Origin: Acholeplasmatales bacterium
GTDB lineage: Bacteria; Bacillota_I; Bacilli_A; Izemoplasmatales; Izemoplasmataceae
Assembly (NCBI GenBank): GCA_007694145.1
Contig: RECF01000062.1
Location: 38,368-102,367 of the forward strand
Reading direction: 5' to 3'
Length of the DNA stretch: 64,000 nucleotides
Shown here piece by piece: positions 1 to 11,083 of this stretch. The translations under genes were made by a program, and so were the position numbers. The first letter of the stretch is position 1, and the number at the start of each line of letters is the position of its first letter. The notes below the pieces were generated by a model. That model saw only the letters and a program-made list of their open reading frames with translations. It searched no databases and was not told where the DNA came from.

Positions 1-626
1 TTGAAGCTCTTGAGCTTGTCAAAGGTCTCTCGTTTGAGAAGTTCGATGCGACCGTCGAATGTGTCGCCCGTCTCAACATCGACCCTCGGAAAGCCGATCA
101 GAACTTGCGCGGTGCCATCGTGTTGCCCCACGGCACCGGTAAGGTAAAACGCGTCCTTGTCTTCGCACAAGGCGACAAAATCAAAGAAGCCCAGGATGCC
201 GGCGCAGACTTCATCGGTGATGAAGAAACCGTCACAAAAATCCAAGGCGGCTGGTTCGATTTCGATACTGTCGTCGCCACGCCCGACATGATGGCACAAG
301 TTGGTAAACTCGGTCGTGTTCTCGGTCCCCGCGGACTGATGCCCAACCCGAAAACCGGCACCGTGACCATGGATGTCAAAAAGGCTGTCGAAGAAATCAA
401 GGCCGGTAAAATCGAATACCGTACCGACAAGGTCGGCAACATCCACGTCCCCATCGGCAAGGTGTCCTTCACCCCCGATAAACTACTTGAAAACATGCGT
501 GTCTTCTACGACACCATGATCAAAGTCAAACCAGCAACCGCTAAAGGCGTTTACGTCAAAACCTTTTCCGTTGCTAGCAGCATGGGTCCAGGCGTCAAAG
601 TCGAACCCAGCACCGTACTCAAGTAA
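1..626 (+). CDS. rplA: 50S ribosomal protein L1, 5' end outside window
   Basis: uL1 of the large subunit; it binds 23S rRNA at the L1 stalk. Its reading frame is open from base 3 to the TAA at 624-626, giving about 207 of the usual ~230 residues, so only the N-terminus is missing. Family hallmarks are visible: the LPHGTGK segment, and [15 protein letters not shown] in the rRNA-binding region. In the usual bacterial order rplK lies just upstream and rplJ-rplL follow, as rplJL do here. No ATG serves as the start inside the window; the internal methionine at 105 is not the start because homologous sequence continues upstream of it. Confidence 0.97.
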   Translation, partial: EALELVKGLSFEKFDATVECVARLNIDPRKADQNLRGAIVLPHGTGKVKRVLVFAQGDKIKEAQDAGADFIGDEETVTKIQGGWFDFDTVVATPDMMAQVGKLGRVLGPRGLMPNPKTGTVTMDVKKAVEEIKAGKIEYRTDKVGNIHVPIGKVSFTPDKLLENMRVFYDTMIKVKPATAKGVYVKTFSVASSMGPGVKVEPSTVLK

Positions 627-654
627 CCCCACTTAATGGCAAAAACTCTCACTT

Positions 655-780
655 ACTGTCAAAGACTCAGGTGCCTAAGGGCTTAATAACCTGCCGAGAC
701 GAAAGACCTATGATTTCATAGACCTCTTTTGTCGTCAGACAGGAGAGGTTTTTCATCGCTCACTGTAGGAGGTGTAAAAG
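655..780 (+). promoter_or_regulatory. Ribosomal protein L10 leader
   Basis: The 155 bases between rplA and rplJ hold a structured leader with the features of the L10 (rplJ) autoregulatory leader: a GACTCAGGTGC / ACCTGCCGAGAC helix pair, a following hairpin (GACCTATG...CATAGACC), and then a terminator-shaped hairpin before the rplJ Shine-Dalgarno AGGAGGTG. In the known system the L10(L12)4 complex binds its own leader to limit rplJL expression. The class is recognised from sequence pattern; binding is inferred. Confidence 0.8.
722..753 (+). terminator. Attenuator terminator of the L10 leader
   Basis: A 12-bp stem (722-733 with 738-749, two G-U pairs, loop GTCA) runs directly into a T-tract ending at 753. 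It lies between rplA and rplJ in one transcription unit, so it should act as an attenuator rather than a full stop. The loop and pairing were read base by base. Confidence 0.8.
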
Positions 781-781
781 C

Positions 782-1282
782 GTGTCACAAAAGGCTATCG
801 AACAAAAGCAGTTACTAGTCGAAGCGCTGACTGAAAAAATCAAGTCAACGCCATCCGTCGTCATTCTCGATTACCTTGGCCTGACGGTTGAGGAAGTGAC
901 CAAACTTCGCGTTGAACTGTACAACAACAACTGCGAAATGCAAGTCATCAAAAACAACATCACCCGTCGCGCCGCTGAAGCGGCCGGTTTCGGTGAAATG
1001 ATCGAGCATCTCGTTGGACCTAACGCGGTCGCGTTTTCCAACAGCGACTCCGTCTCTGCGGCCAAAGTCATCTATGACTTCGCCAAAGACCACAAAAACC
1101 TTGAACTGAAGGTTGGTATCGTCGACGGCGTCTTCATGAACCATGATCAAATCACCACCATCGCCACCATCCCGTCAAGAGAAGCACTCCTGACCATGAT
1201 TGCCGGCGGCCTGCTGCAACCTATCAAGGAAGTGGCAATCGGACTCACCATGCACATTGAAAATCTTGAGCAGAACGCTTAA
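782..1282 (+). CDS. rplJ: 50S ribosomal protein L10
   Basis: uL10, 166 residues, the normal length. It anchors L7/L12 dimers to the ribosomal stalk through its C-terminal helix. The N-terminal domain has the expected KxxLVEALTEKIKSTPSVVILDYLGLTVEEVTKLR pattern (residues ~10-45). The start is a GTG at 782, chosen because AGGAGGTG lies 8 bases upstream and no ATG fits. rplL follows after an 18-base gap. Expression is probably set by the leader and attenuator just upstream. Confidence 0.97.
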   Translation: MSQKAIEQKQLLVEALTEKIKSTPSVVILDYLGLTVEEVTKLRVELYNNNCEMQVIKNNITRRAAEAAGFGEMIEHLVGPNAVAFSNSDSVSAAKVIYDFAKDHKNLELKVGIVDGVFMNHDQITTIATIPSREALLTMIAGGLLQPIKEVAIGLTMHIENLEQNA

Positions 1283-1300
1283 TCCAAGGAGGAAAAAAAC

Positions 1301-1669
1301 ATGGCTAAATTAACCAATGAAGAAATCATCAAGGCGTTAGAAGAAAAAACGTTGCTTGAACTGAAAGAACTTGTCGACATGATGAAAGAAACATTCGGTG
1401 TCGATCCTTCAGCTGTCGCTGTCGCCGCACCGGGTGCCGCTGCCGAAGATACCGGCCCAACTTCTGTCAATGTCGTCATCACCGATGTCGGCGCGAAAAA
1501 GATCGGCGTACTGAAAGTCGTGCGTGAACTGACAGGTCTTGGCCTCAAGGAAGCCAAAGAACTCGTTGACAACATCCCTGCCGTTGTCAAGGAAAACATG
1601 GATCCCGAAGATGCGAAACCTATCAAAGAACAACTTGAAGAAGCCGGCGCAACCGTCGAACTCAAATAA
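1301..1669 (+). CDS. rplL: 50S ribosomal protein L7/L12
   Basis: bL12, 122 residues, the usual size. The N-terminal dimerisation helices (1-35) are followed by an Ala/Gly-rich hinge (residues ~38-50) and the C-terminal factor-binding domain with KKIGVLKVVRELTGLGLKEAK, which contacts EF-Tu, EF-G and IF2. AAGGAGG sits upstream of the ATG. It is the last intact gene before a strong terminator at 1690-1713, so rplJ and rplL form the regulated unit. Confidence 0.98.
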   Translation: MAKLTNEEIIKALEEKTLLELKELVDMMKETFGVDPSAVAVAAPGAAAEDTGPTSVNVVITDVGAKKIGVLKVVRELTGLGLKEAKELVDNIPAVVKENMDPEDAKPIKEQLEEAGATVELK

Positions 1670-1689
1670 ACGGACAACACGAGCTGAAG

Positions 1690-1713
1690 ACCTGAGTGCA
1701 AACTCAGGTTTTT
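1690..1713 (+). terminator. Intrinsic terminator after rplL
   Basis: Perfect 8-bp stem ACCTGAGT/ACTCAGGT with a 4-base loop and a following T-run. It ends the rplJL transcript upstream of the RsmC-like gene. Confidence 0.88.
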
Positions 1714-1746
1714 GCCTGTCTAGGGGTCACGGAAGGAGGTCGCACG

Positions 1747-2334
1747 ATGTCGCATTACTATGATGCCGATCAAGACAACGTGAAAAGTGCACCACGCCGC
1801 ATCAGTTTCGAGCTTGAGGGGCAGCACTACACACTCATGACGGACCACGGCGTCTTTTCCCACGGTCATGTGGATGAGGCAACGCGCCTGTTGATTGAAA
1901 CCGTCCGGCTTGATGCCGGACAAAAAGCACTGGACCTTGGTTGTGGTTACGGTGTCATCGGCATCGTCCTCGCCAAGCGCGACCAGGCTCAGGTCACTTT
2001 GACCGATGTCAACACCCGGGCCCTCATGTTGGCTGATGAAAATGCCAAGGCCAACCACGTGTCTGTCCACTGCATCGCAAGCGATGGCTTCACCGAAATC
2101 GATAATCAGTTTGACGCCATCATCACCAATCCGCCCATCCGCATCGGGAAAACAGAACTCTAAGCGCTTAACGACGCGGCAATCGAACATCTAAAACCAC
2201 AGGCAAGCCTAAGGCTGGTGCTTCATAAAAAACATGGGGCGCTGTCGACCTTGCAACACTTAGCAACGAAAACCCGCACAACCCTTGTGCGACGGCATAA
2301 AGGCTTCCATGTCCTACGATGCGATAAAGATTGA
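1747..2334 (+). pseudogene. RsmC-like 16S rRNA (guanine-N2) methyltransferase interrupted by one in-frame TAA
   Basis: Class I SAM-dependent methyltransferase of the RsmC/YbxB family, which sits between rplL and rpoB in B. subtilis as here. The intact first part (138 codons from the ATG at 1747, behind GGAGG) has the SAM-binding LDLGCGYGVIG and the catalytic NPPIR motif. A TAA follows at 2161-2163. The same frame then continues with family-like sequence (IEHLKPQASLRLVLHKKHGA, LRCDKD) to a TGA at 2332-2334, giving 195 residues in total including the TAA position, close to the family's ~200. So one nonsense codon, not a frameshift, breaks the gene. A sequencing error is the main alternative. 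Confidence 0.85.
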
Positions 2335-2359
2335 CTATTTGACAAGACTGTGATAAAAT
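2331..2359 (+). promoter_or_regulatory. Promoter for rpoBC
   Basis: TTGACT (2331-2336), 17-bp spacer, TAAAAT (2354-2359). It overlaps the final codon of the methyltransferase pseudogene and gives a ~65-base leader before the rpoB GTG. Confidence 0.7.
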
Positions 2360-2429
2360 ATCAAAATGCGATACAATGCGCTTTTTTGTGTTGTCGTCAT
2401 TTTTCGACTAAAAAACGGGGTGTATACGA

Positions 2430-5400
2430 GTGAACTATAAGATTGTACAATACGGTAAAAAACGTGTGCGAAGAAACTATTCCCGCGTCAAGTCCAACAT
2501 TGAACTGCCTAATCTCATTCAGGTCCAAACTGATTCATTCAAATGGTTTGTCGAACATGGACTCGGCGAGTTATTTGAAGATATTTCCCCTATTGAAAGT
2601 TTTACTCAGGACCTGCAGCTTTACTTTGAGAAGTTCGAGTTTGACGACCCCAAATATGACCTGCGTACATCGAAAGACAAAGATTTGACCTACGCCCGGC
2701 CGTTACGGGTTTTTGTAAAACTTGTGAACAATGCGACCGGCGAGATCAAAGAACAAAAAATCTTCATGGGAGACTTCCCCTTCATGACCCCGACGGGGTC
2801 GTTTGTCATCAACGGATCCGAACGTGTCATCGTTTCACAAATTGTCCGGAGCGCCGGGGTTTTCTTTTCCGAAGAAATCGACAAAAAGACCTTGCGACGC
2901 AAGTACCTTGGCCAGGTCATTCCTAACCGTGGTGCCTGGCTTGAATATGAGATTGGAACGAAAGACATTCTTTTCGTCAAGTTGGACCGATCGAAAAAAA
3001 TCCCGATGACCACGCTTTTGCGTGCCCTCGGTTTTTCAAGTAACGATGAAATGATTAAACTCTACGGTGAGCAGCCGCTTTTCGTTGGGACACTCGAAAA
3101 GGATCTGACCAAGAACTCAAATGAAGCCATTCTTGAGGTCTATTCGAAGCTCCGCCAGGGCGAAACCGCCACCATCGAAGGTGCGATGACGTTTTTCACG
3201 AGTCGATTGTTTGATTCCAAACGGTACGAACTCGCCGAAGTTGGCCGTTACAAGGTCAACAAGAAACTCGACGTGCTCAACCATGTCATCGGCAAATCAC
3301 TCGCCCGCGATTTCATCGACCCGAAAACCGGTGAAGTGCTCGTCAAAAAAGATGTGCGCATCAACCGCAAATTACGCGATATTCTCCATGCCAACCGCCA
3401 CCTGTTCACCCAAGTGGTTCCCGGCGTGTTACGGAGTGGCCTTGACTATGATTTCGCAGACCAACTCGAGATCCTTGATGCCAACCCGGCCCTTGATTTC
3501 CTGACTCGCGAAGAAAAGCTCCATCACATTCGTCACCAAAGCTACTTGACGGCCGAAGGGTACGTCAAAGCTATGTTCAAGGCGACAATCACCAACAAAA
3601 AACAGTATGTTGAAACGCATGGCCAAGAAGCGTACCGCAACATGATTACATCGCTTGAAGAAACACTGGCCAATGAAAAACTATACCTAGAATTAGCGAA
3701 AGTCCAGATTCTCGAGGTTAATCACCTGACCCGTGAAGATGAAGAGGTCGTCGTGCGTATCATCGGGAACGATCCCACCGAAGACAAAGAACACATTGTG
3801 CCCTCAGACATCATCGCCAGTATCGCGTATTACCTCAATCTGTTTTCCAGCTACGGTCGACTCGACGATATCGACCATCTTGGCAACCGCCGCTTGCGCC
3901 TGATTGGCGAACTGCTTAAAAACCAGTTCCGAATCGGTTTGTCAAAACTCGAGAAAAACGTCAAGGACCGCATGAGTACCCAAAGCATGACCCAAGAAGT
4001 GACCCCGCAAAACCTGATCAACATCCGTCCGCTGACGTCCTCACTCAAAGAGTTTTTTGGTTCGAGTCAGTTGTCGCAGTTCATGTCGCAAACCAATCCG
4101 CTCGATGAACTGACCCACAAACGTCGTCTATCGGCTCTTGGTCCAGGTGGGTTGACCCGTGATCGGGCCGGCTTTGAAGTCCGTGACGTCCATTACTCCC
4201 ACTATGGCCGTATTTGCCCGATTGAAACGCCTGAAGGACAAAACATCGGCCTTATCAGCAGCTTGGCATCGTATGTCCGTGTCAACAAATACGGGTTCAT
4301 TGAAACACCGTATTTGCGTGTTGAGTCGGAAGAGTTGCCGGATGATGACGTAAAACTGACTGTCACCGATGAGATGCTCTACTTGACGGCCGATGAAGAA
4401 GAACAATACACAATCGGTCAGGCTAACATCGAACTGAGCGATGACAAAGTGATTCTCAACGACAATGTCGTTGCCCGTCACATGGGTGAAACGAAAATGT
4501 TCCCACGCGAAACCATCGAACTCATCGACGTTTCTCCTAAACAGATCGTTTCCATCTCAACAGCCTGTATCCCCTTCCTTGAGCACGATGACGCCAACCG
4601 TGCGCTCATGGGTGCCAACATGCAACGCCAGGCTATTCCGTTACTTAGACCGGAAGCCCCCTTTGTCGGAACGGGTATCGAATACAAGGCGGCCCAAGAT
4701 TCGGGTTCCTGCTTGCTTGCGGAAAACGATGGAATCGTGCAGTATGTCGATGCGAAAACCATTCGCATCAAAAACGATACCGGTAAGACCGATATATACA
4801 GACTGCGCAAGTTTGAGCGCAGCAACCAAGGCACCTGCGTCAACGAAGTGCCCATTGTCGAAGTTGGCGAATCCGTCAAAAAAGGTGACATCATTACCGA
4901 TGGTCCCTCGATGGACGAAGGCGAACTCGCGCTTGGCCGCAATGTTACCGTCGCGTTCATGACGTGGAACGGTTACAACTACGAAGATGCCATCATCCTC
5001 AGCGAACGGCTGGTCAAGGAAGATGTCTATACCTCCATCCACATTGAAAAATATGAGGCCGAAGCCCGGGAAACCAAGCTCGGTAAGGAAGAAATCACCC
5101 GCGAGATTCCCAACGTCGGTGAGGAAGGCCGTCGCTATCTCGATGAGCGTGGCGTCATCATCCCCGGATCCGAAGTTGAAGAAGGCGACATCCTCGTCGG
5201 CAAAATCACCCCGAAAGGCCATACCGATCCGACCCCCGAAGACAAGTTGCTCCTGGCAATTTTTGGTGAGAAGTCCCGCGAAGTGCGCGACACGTCCCTC
5301 CGTGTACCACATGGTGGGGGCGGCATCGTGCAAAGCGTCAAGTATTTCTCCCGTGCGAACGACGACGAGCTACCGCCTGGGGCCAATGAAATCGTGCAGG

Positions 5401-6197
5401 TATTCATCGTCCAGAAACGGAAAATTTCCGAAGGGGACAAGATGGCCGGCCGTCACGGAAACAAAGGCGTTATCTCGAAAATCCTACCGGTTGAAGACAT
5501 GCCGTATTTACCTGATGGAACCCCTGTTGACATCATGCTCAACCCACTGGGCGTACCTTCACGCATGAACATCGGTCAAGTACTTGAAATCCACCTTGGC
5601 CTCGCCGCGAAGAAACTGGGCGTTCATATCGCGACCCCCGTCTTTGACGGTGTGTCCAATGACGATTTAGTGGCTATCATGAAAGAGGCGAACTTGCAAG
5701 CGAACGGCAAAACCCTCCTTTACTCGGGTCGAACCGGTGAAGCATATGACAACGAAGTGTCTGTCGGCGTCATGCACATGATCAAACTCGACCACATGGT
5801 CGACGACAAACTGCATGCTAGAAGTGTTGGCCCCTACACCCTCGTCACCCAGCAACCCATGGGCGGGAAAGCACAAAACGGCGGTCAGCGTTTCGGTGAA
5901 ATGGAAGTTTGGGCCCTTGAAGCTTACGGCGCCGCGTACTGCTTGCAGGAGATGTTGACCGTCAAAAGTGACGACATCATCGGTCGCAATAAGGTTTTCC
6001 GTGCCATCGTCGACGGCAAGAGCATTCCCGGCCCGAGCCTTCCGGAGTCCTTCCGCGTCCTCACACGCGAATTGCAGTCCTTAGGCATTTACGTCGAGCT
6101 AATCAACCGTGAAACCAAGCGGAATGAAGCAAACAAGAGCCTCGTGGAAGATTCGGATGTCGAGGACTACTTGGACAAATACGGGTTCAACTCCTAA
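2430..6197 (+). CDS. rpoB: DNA-directed RNA polymerase subunit beta
   Basis: 1255 residues, slightly longer than the ~1190 of Bacillus. It forms one pincer of RNA polymerase and part of the active site. Landmarks: [11 protein letters not shown] near the N-terminus, the rifampicin-pocket segment GSSQLSQFM (codons ~550), [14 protein letters not shown], the catalytic-face GRHGNKGV, and the C-terminal [27 protein letters not shown] clamp connector. The start is GTG at 2430, behind ACGGGGTG; homology begins at residue 2-3. The residue aligned with E. coli Asp516 is Ser (codon 4086-4088). rpoC follows after 15 bases, with its own ribosome-binding site. Confidence 0.98.
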   Translation: MNYKIVQYGKKRVRRNYSRVKSNIELPNLIQVQTDSFKWFVEHGLGELFEDISPIESFTQDLQLYFEKFEFDDPKYDLRTSKDKDLTYARPLRVFVKLVNNATGEIKEQKIFMGDFPFMTPTGSFVINGSERVIVSQIVRSAGVFFSEEIDKKTLRRKYLGQVIPNRGAWLEYEIGTKDILFVKLDRSKKIPMTTLLRALGFSSNDEMIKLYGEQPLFVGTLEKDLTKNSNEAILEVYSKLRQGETATIEGAMTFFTSRLFDSKRYELAEVGRYKVNKKLDVLNHVIGKSLARDFIDPKTGEVLVKKDVRINRKLRDILHANRHLFTQVVPGVLRSGLDYDFADQLEILDANPALDFLTREEKLHHIRHQSYLTAEGYVKAMFKATITNKKQYVETHGQEAYRNMITSLEETLANEKLYLELAKVQILEVNHLTREDEEVVVRIIGNDPTEDKEHIVPSDIIASIAYYLNLFSSYGRLDDIDHLGNRRLRLIGELLKNQFRIGLSKLEKNVKDRMSTQSMTQEVTPQNLINIRPLTSSLKEFFGSSQLSQFMSQTNPLDELTHKRRLSALGPGGLTRDRAGFEVRDVHYSHYGRICPIETPEGQNIGLISSLASYVRVNKYGFIETPYLRVESEELPDDDVKLTVTDEMLYLTADEEEQYTIGQANIELSDDKVILNDNVVARHMGETKMFPRETIELIDVSPKQIVSISTACIPFLEHDDANRALMGANMQRQAIPLLRPEAPFVGTGIEYKAAQDSGSCLLAENDGIVQYVDAKTIRIKNDTGKTDIYRLRKFERSNQGTCVNEVPIVEVGESVKKGDIITDGPSMDEGELALGRNVTVAFMTWNGYNYEDAIILSERLVKEDVYTSIHIEKYEAEARETKLGKEEITREIPNVGEEGRRYLDERGVIIPGSEVEEGDILVGKITPKGHTDPTPEDKLLLAIFGEKSREVRDTSLRVPHGGGGIVQSVKYFSRANDDELPPGANEIVQVFIVQKRKISEGDKMAGRHGNKGVISKILPVEDMPYLPDGTPVDIMLNPLGVPSRMNIGQVLEIHLGLAAKKLGVHIATPVFDGVSNDDLVAIMKEANLQANGKTLLYSGRTGEAYDNEVSVGVMHMIKLDHMVDDKLHARSVGPYTLVTQQPMGGKAQNGGQRFGEMEVWALEAYGAAYCLQEMLTVKSDDIIGRNKVFRAIVDGKSIPGPSLPESFRVLTRELQSLGIYVELINRETKRNEANKSLVEDSDVEDYLDKYGFNS

Positions 6198-6212
6198 AGG
6201 TAAGGTGAAACG

Positions 6213-9200
6213 ATGAGTAAAAAATTCTCGCACTACAAGATTCGACTGGCCTCACCCGAAGAGATGCTATCATGGTCCTACGGTGAAGTTGAGAAACACG
6301 AAACCATCAACTACCGGACGTTGAAACCCGAACGCAAAGGTCTTTTCTGTGAAGAAATCTTCGGCCCGACCAAAGATTTCCAGTGCGCCTGTAACAACAA
6401 ATCTAAGCGCAGCTCACAAAGCGGCAAGAAATGTCCGCATTGTGGCGTTGAAATCACAGAAAGCAAAGTCCGCCGCGAACGGATGGGGCACATCAAACTC
6501 GCCGCCCCCGTCGTCCATACGTGGTACTTACGCAACACGCCCTCGCGCATTGCGACCCTGCTTGATATCAAACCAAAAGATCTCGAAGAAGTGGTCTATC
6601 TCGCCTCCTACATCGTCATCGACAAAGGTGACACCGACTTGACGTACAAGCAAATTCTCTCCGAGGCGAAGTATACCGAAAAATATATGGAATACGGACA
6701 CCGTTTCCGCGCCTTGACCGGGGCGGAAGCCGTCAAGATTCTTTTGCAGCAAATCGATCTCAAAGAAGCGGTCTATCGACTCCGCAAGGAGCTGCCTACT
6801 GCTTCAAAACAAAAACGAGAAAAGATTATCAAACGTCTTGAAGTCATCGAAGCATTCAACCATTCTGACAACAAGCCCGAATGGATGGTACTTGAAGTCT
6901 TGCCGGTCATTCCACCGGAACTCAGACCGATGGTGCAACTTGACGGGGGTCGCTTCGCTACCACCGACCTCAACGACCTGTATCGCCGGATACTCAACCG
7001 CAACAACCGTCTGAAAAGACAAATCGAACAAAACGCCCCCCACCTGATCACCAAGAACGAAAAGCGGATGTTGCAAGAAGCCGTCGATGCCCTCATCGAC
7101 AACTCCAAGCGCGGCCGTAAAGTTGTGGTGGAAAAAAATCGTCCGCTCAAATCGCTCTCGGATATGCTCCGGGGGAAACAAGGACGTTTCCGCCAAAATC
7201 TCCTTGGCAAACGCGTCGACTACTCCGGTCGAAGCGTCATCGTCGTCGGACCGGATCTGGAAATGTATCAATGTGGTCTGCCCCGCGAAATGGCGATTTC
7301 CCTATTCAAACCGTTCGTCATCCGCGAACTGATCATCCGGGAACTTGCGTCGAACATCAAAAGTGCCAAAGCCAAAATTGAGAAGCTCGATCCCGTCATT
7401 TGGGGCGTGCTTGAAGACGTCATCAAAGAACATCCCGTCCTGCTTAACCGGGCCCCGACCTTGCACCGACTCGGTATCCAAGCATTCGAGCCCAAACTTG
7501 TCGAAGGGAAAGCCATCCGGCTGCACCCGCTCGTCACCCCGGCCTTCAACGCTGACTTTGACGGCGACCAAATGGCCGTCCATGTTCCTTTGAGTGAAGA
7601 AGCGCAAGCGGAAGCCCGTGTTCTGATGCTGGCCTCTAACAACATCCTAAACCCCAAAGACGGTCGTCCCGTCGTCACGCCTTCACAAGACATGGTCCTC
7701 GGCAATTACTACCTAACCCTCGAGCGCCCTGGCGCTAAAGGTGAAGGCAAAGTGTTCGGTGACTACAATGAAGCGATGATCGCTTTTGAAAACAAAGCCA
7801 TCACCTTGCACACCCGCATCGCCCTCCGCGGGGATGCCCTCGGCAACGCACCCCTCACAGCCGAACAGAAATCTGGCTATCTTGTGACCACGTTTGGCAA
7901 ACTGACATTCAACGAAATCTTGCCGAAAAGCTTCCCCTATCTCAACGAACCGACGCAGGAAAACCTCGCCAAGAATACACCGGACAAATACTTTATCAAA
8001 CGCGGTGAAAACATTCCTGAGCGTATTCGCGAAATGCCTGTCATCGAGCCGTTTAAGAAAAATTTCCTGTCCGCCATCATCTCCCGTGTGTTTGTCGATT
8101 TCAAAATCAACGACACCTCGAAGATGCTTGACAAGATGAAAAACCTCGGCTTCAAGTATTCGACTTACGCCGGCATCACCGTCAGTGCCTTTGACGTTAC
8201 CCCTTACAGCCGCAAGACTGAAGTGCTCGCCGAAGCGGATGCCGCCGTTGAAAAGATCCAAGACTTGTTTGAAATGGGTCTCCTTACTGAAAATGAGCGT
8301 TACAATCAAGTGCTCAAAGTATGGGAAAACACGAAAAAAGTCATCGAGAGTGGCTTGCTTAAAGAGCTGGCGCACGACAACCACATCTTCATGATGAGCG
8401 ATTCCGGATCACGCGGTAGTGCCTCGAACTTCACCCAGCTTGCCGGGATGCGCGGTTTGATGTTTACCCCGACTGGGAAGACCATTGAACTGCCCATCAA
8501 AGCCGCCTTCCGTGAAGGGTTGACAATGAGTGAGTTTTTCATCTCGACCCACGGTGCCCGAAAAGGGTCCACCGATACCGCCCTCAAAACAGCCGACTCC
8601 GGCTATTTGACCCGTCGACTCGTCGATGTGAGCCAAGACCTCGTTATCACTGAAAGCGACTGCAACACCGATCGTGGTGTCGTCGTCAGTGCCATTATCG
8701 ACGATGATGGCAGAATCATCGAGCCACTAGGCGACCGCCTGAGTGGCCGCTACACCCAACAAACTGTTGTCCATCCGGAAACGGGTGAAATCATTGCCCC
8801 GCGCAACACGTACATCACTGAAGCCATTGCCGTTGACATCGTCAATGCCGGAATCGAAGCCGTCAAAATCCGTTCCGTCCTGACTTGTAACGCGAAAAAC
8901 GGCTTGTGTAAAAAGTGTTACGGGCAAAACCTCGCGACTGGCGAACTGGTCGAAGTCGGTGAATCGGTCGGCATCATCGCCGCCCAGTCCATCGGTGAAC
9001 CTGGTACCCAGCTGACCATGCGTACGTTCCATACTGGCGGCGTTGCTGGTGCGGACATCACCCAAGGTTTGCCGCGGATTCAAGAACTGTTTGAAGCGCG
9101 TACCCCAAAAGGGAAAGCGATCATCAGTGAAGTCGATGGTGTCATCAGCAAAACCGAGCAAATCAACGAGCGGTACAAAGTGACTGTCGAAGGTGAAAAC

Positions 9201-9923
9201 GGTGAAGTTCTGACGTATGAGACCAACAGTGGCGTCACGTTGCTTGTCAGCCAAGGCGACAAAGTCAAGTCCGGCGACATGATCACCCAAGGTTCCATCG
9301 ATCCCAAACAGCTGCTCAAGGCAACCGATGCCGAAACGGTCCAACAGTACTTGCTTAAGGAAGTACAAAAAGTTTACCAGGCCCAAAGGGTTGAAATTTC
9401 CGACAAGCATGTTGAAATCATCATCCACCAAATGATGCGCAAGGTCAACATCATCATCGAAGGGGAAACCGACTTGCTTCCCGGTGCCCAAATCTCCCTT
9501 CGCGAGTTTAAAGAAGCCAATGCCAAAGCGCTTGCCGCGCGCAAGAAGCCAGCCATCGGCCGACCCGTTTTGCTTGGCATTACGCGCGCCTCACTGCGCA
9601 GCGAATCGTTCCTCAGCGCCGCCAGTTTCCAAGAGACCACCCGCGTACTGACCGACGCCGCCATCCGCGGTAAAGTCGATGAACTCGTCGGACTCAAGGA
9701 AAATGTCATCATTGGTGGTTTGATTCCCGCTGGTACCGGCATCCTCAAACATACGCACTTCGATTATGAAAAAGCGGAAATGGATGTAGAACCCGACGAG
9801 GAAGCGTTGCTTCGGACGGTCACCCGACCACGCGACATCGAATATGATGAAGAAGACGAGAACGAAACACCGTATGATGAGTTGCTTGAAGTACTCGATG
9901 AAGAAGACGGTTTGTACGAATAA
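6213..9923 (+). CDS. rpoC: DNA-directed RNA polymerase subunit beta'
   Basis: 1236 residues. The N-terminal zinc-binding segment has the Cys pattern FQCACNN...CPHCGVEI (residues ~55-85). The catalytic [12 protein letters not shown] carries the three Mg-binding aspartates. Rim-helix and trigger-loop regions ([26 protein letters not shown], residues ~785-810) and the [18 protein letters not shown] motif are intact. It ends in an acidic tail ([23 protein letters not shown]) after the conserved core. It is cotranscribed with rpoB and followed by a GC-rich hairpin at 9938-9963. Confidence 0.98.
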   Translation: MSKKFSHYKIRLASPEEMLSWSYGEVEKHETINYRTLKPERKGLFCEEIFGPTKDFQCACNNKSKRSSQSGKKCPHCGVEITESKVRRERMGHIKLAAPVVHTWYLRNTPSRIATLLDIKPKDLEEVVYLASYIVIDKGDTDLTYKQILSEAKYTEKYMEYGHRFRALTGAEAVKILLQQIDLKEAVYRLRKELPTASKQKREKIIKRLEVIEAFNHSDNKPEWMVLEVLPVIPPELRPMVQLDGGRFATTDLNDLYRRILNRNNRLKRQIEQNAPHLITKNEKRMLQEAVDALIDNSKRGRKVVVEKNRPLKSLSDMLRGKQGRFRQNLLGKRVDYSGRSVIVVGPDLEMYQCGLPREMAISLFKPFVIRELIIRELASNIKSAKAKIEKLDPVIWGVLEDVIKEHPVLLNRAPTLHRLGIQAFEPKLVEGKAIRLHPLVTPAFNADFDGDQMAVHVPLSEEAQAEARVLMLASNNILNPKDGRPVVTPSQDMVLGNYYLTLERPGAKGEGKVFGDYNEAMIAFENKAITLHTRIALRGDALGNAPLTAEQKSGYLVTTFGKLTFNEILPKSFPYLNEPTQENLAKNTPDKYFIKRGENIPERIREMPVIEPFKKNFLSAIISRVFVDFKINDTSKMLDKMKNLGFKYSTYAGITVSAFDVTPYSRKTEVLAEADAAVEKIQDLFEMGLLTENERYNQVLKVWENTKKVIESGLLKELAHDNHIFMMSDSGSRGSASNFTQLAGMRGLMFTPTGKTIELPIKAAFREGLTMSEFFISTHGARKGSTDTALKTADSGYLTRRLVDVSQDLVITESDCNTDRGVVVSAIIDDDGRIIEPLGDRLSGRYTQQTVVHPETGEIIAPRNTYITEAIAVDIVNAGIEAVKIRSVLTCNAKNGLCKKCYGQNLATGELVEVGESVGIIAAQSIGEPGTQLTMRTFHTGGVAGADITQGLPRIQELFEARTPKGKAIISEVDGVISKTEQINERYKVTVEGENGEVLTYETNSGVTLLVSQGDKVKSGDMITQGSIDPKQLLKATDAETVQQYLLKEVQKVYQAQRVEISDKHVEIIIHQMMRKVNIIIEGETDLLPGAQISLREFKEANAKALAARKKPAIGRPVLLGITRASLRSESFLSAASFQETTRVLTDAAIRGKVDELVGLKENVIIGGLIPAGTGILKHTHFDYEKAEMDVEPDEEALLRTVTRPRDIEYDEEDENETPYDELLEVLDEEDGLYE

Positions 9924-9937
9924 CCCGGATAATTGAT

Positions 9938-9963
9938 GTGCCGGCGGCCCAGGTCGCCGGCAC
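9938..9963 (+). terminator. GC-rich hairpin after rpoC, probable terminator
   Basis: Perfect 9-bp stem GTGCCGGCG/CGCCGGCAC with an 8-base loop. No T-tract follows (GATTTACAAATT), so it may be a weak terminator or a 3'-end stabiliser. Confidence 0.5.
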
Positions 9964-9988
9964 GATTTACAAATTGATAACATAAGGG

Positions 9989-10017
9989 TTGACACACCTG
10001 GTTCAGTGTTATATAAT
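9989..10017 (+). promoter_or_regulatory. Consensus promoter for the rpsL operon
   Basis: TTGACA (9989-9994), exactly 17 bases, TATAAT (10012-10017): a full sigma-A consensus, fitting very high expression of rpsL-rpsG-fusA. Confidence 0.92.
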
Positions 10018-10037
10018 TATCCATGCGCTAGACGATT

Positions 10038-10071
10038 AAAAACATCAGGGTGGACTTCAGCCCTTGTTTTT
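10038..10071 (+). promoter_or_regulatory. Terminator-like hairpin in the rpsL leader
   Basis: In the ~108-base leader between promoter and rpsL, AAAAACA..AGGG pairs with CCCT/TGTTTTT (7 AT-type plus 4 GC-type pairs, a 2-base bulge, a 10-base loop). The 3' arm ends in a T-run, so a short version could terminate. It may be an attenuator or an S7/S12-type control site; role unknown. Confidence 0.4.
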
Positions 10072-10131
10072 ATGAACAAACCGGCACACTTGGATGTGTT
10101 GTCATCATTAATGAAGAGAGGAGGAACCCAT

Positions 10132-10539
10132 ATGCCGACCATTAACCAACTGGTGAGAAAAGGTAGACACTCCAAAGTCAAGAAAACCAAATCACCGCAC
10201 TTGGGAATCGGTTTCAACTCCATTAAGAAGGAGTACACGGACACACCGAGCCCACAAAAACGTGGCGTTTGTACACGCGTAGCGACCATGACGCCCAAAA
10301 AGCCGAACTCGGCCCTGCGCAAGTATGCCCGTGTTCGCTTGACCAACAGCATTGAGGTCACAGCCTATATTCCCGGAATCGGTCACAAGCTCCAGGAACA
10401 TAGTGTCGTACTCATTCGCGGCGGTCGTGTCAAAGACCTTCCCGGTGTCCGCTATCACGTTGTGCGTGGTACACGCGACACCACGGGTGTTGAAAAACGT
10501 AAACAAGGGCGTTCCAAATACGGCGCCAAGAAAAGCTAA
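10132..10539 (+). CDS. rpsL: 30S ribosomal protein S12
   Basis: uS12, 135 residues, at the decoding centre. [12 protein letters not shown] is the family N-terminus, so the start is the ATG at 10132, preceded by GAGGAGG (10118-10124), and not an upstream in-frame methionine. [11 protein letters not shown] carries the lysine at the classical streptomycin-sensitive position. The PGVRYH and GRSKYG motifs are intact. First gene of the str operon. The L7Ae-type gene found before rpsL in Bacillus is absent. Confidence 0.98.
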   Translation: MPTINQLVRKGRHSKVKKTKSPHLGIGFNSIKKEYTDTPSPQKRGVCTRVATMTPKKPNSALRKYARVRLTNSIEVTAYIPGIGHKLQEHSVVLIRGGRVKDLPGVRYHVVRGTRDTTGVEKRKQGRSKYGAKKS

Positions 10540-10597
10540 TAGCTGACCAAGTCGGCTATGTTTAATTTTCCATGTTATCTGAAAGGAGGAATATGCC

Positions 10598-11068
10598 ATG
10601 CCTCGTAAAGGCCACATTCCCAAAAGAGATGTCCTGCCCGATCCGATCTACCATTCAAAGTTGGTCACTAAATTGATTAACAGCATCATGAAAGATGGTA
10701 AGAAAGGTACGGCGCAAGAAATTTTGTACAACGCCTTCAAACGCGTTGAAGAGACCGCCAATAAACCGCCGCTGGAAGTATTTGAGGACGCATTAAACAA
10801 CATCATGCCCGTCTTCGAAGTGCGTTCCCGCCGCATCGGGGGTCAAAACTATCAAATTCCCACAGAAGTTCGCAATGAAAGACGTTACACCCTTGGACTC
10901 AGATGGCTCGTACTCTACTCAAGACTCAGAACTGAAAAGACCATGGAAGAGCGACTTGCCAAGGAAATCATCGATGCAGCCAATGGACTGGGCGCTTCCG
11001 TCAAGAAACGTGAAGACATGCACAGAATGGCTGATGCCAACAAAGCTTTCGCGCATTATCGTTGGTAG
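10598..11068 (+). CDS. rpsG: 30S ribosomal protein S7
   Basis: uS7, 156 residues, the usual length; a primary 16S rRNA-binding protein that nucleates the 30S head. It begins [10 protein letters not shown] and has the conserved [20 protein letters not shown] segment (here [19 protein letters not shown]) and AHYRW at the C-terminus. AAAGGAGG lies upstream of the ATG. It sits between rpsL and fusA in the str operon; fusA follows after 15 bases. Confidence 0.98.
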   Translation: MPRKGHIPKRDVLPDPIYHSKLVTKLINSIMKDGKKGTAQEILYNAFKRVEETANKPPLEVFEDALNNIMPVFEVRSRRIGGQNYQIPTEVRNERRYTLGLRWLVLYSRLRTEKTMEERLAKEIIDAANGLGASVKKREDMHRMADANKAFAHYRW

Positions 11069-11083
11069 GAAGGAGAACACAAT

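Noticed and set aside
2335..2429. Separate small gene after the RsmC-like TAA
   Set aside because: The sequence after the TAA is the C-terminal part of the same methyltransferase family in the same frame, with no ribosome site of its own.
8727..9491. 254-codon antisense open frame inside rpoC
   Set aside because: No ribosome site or promoter and low-complexity, composition-driven sequence; a shadow of a conserved gene. Similar antisense frames inside tuf, rpoB, topA and dnaB were rejected for the same reason.
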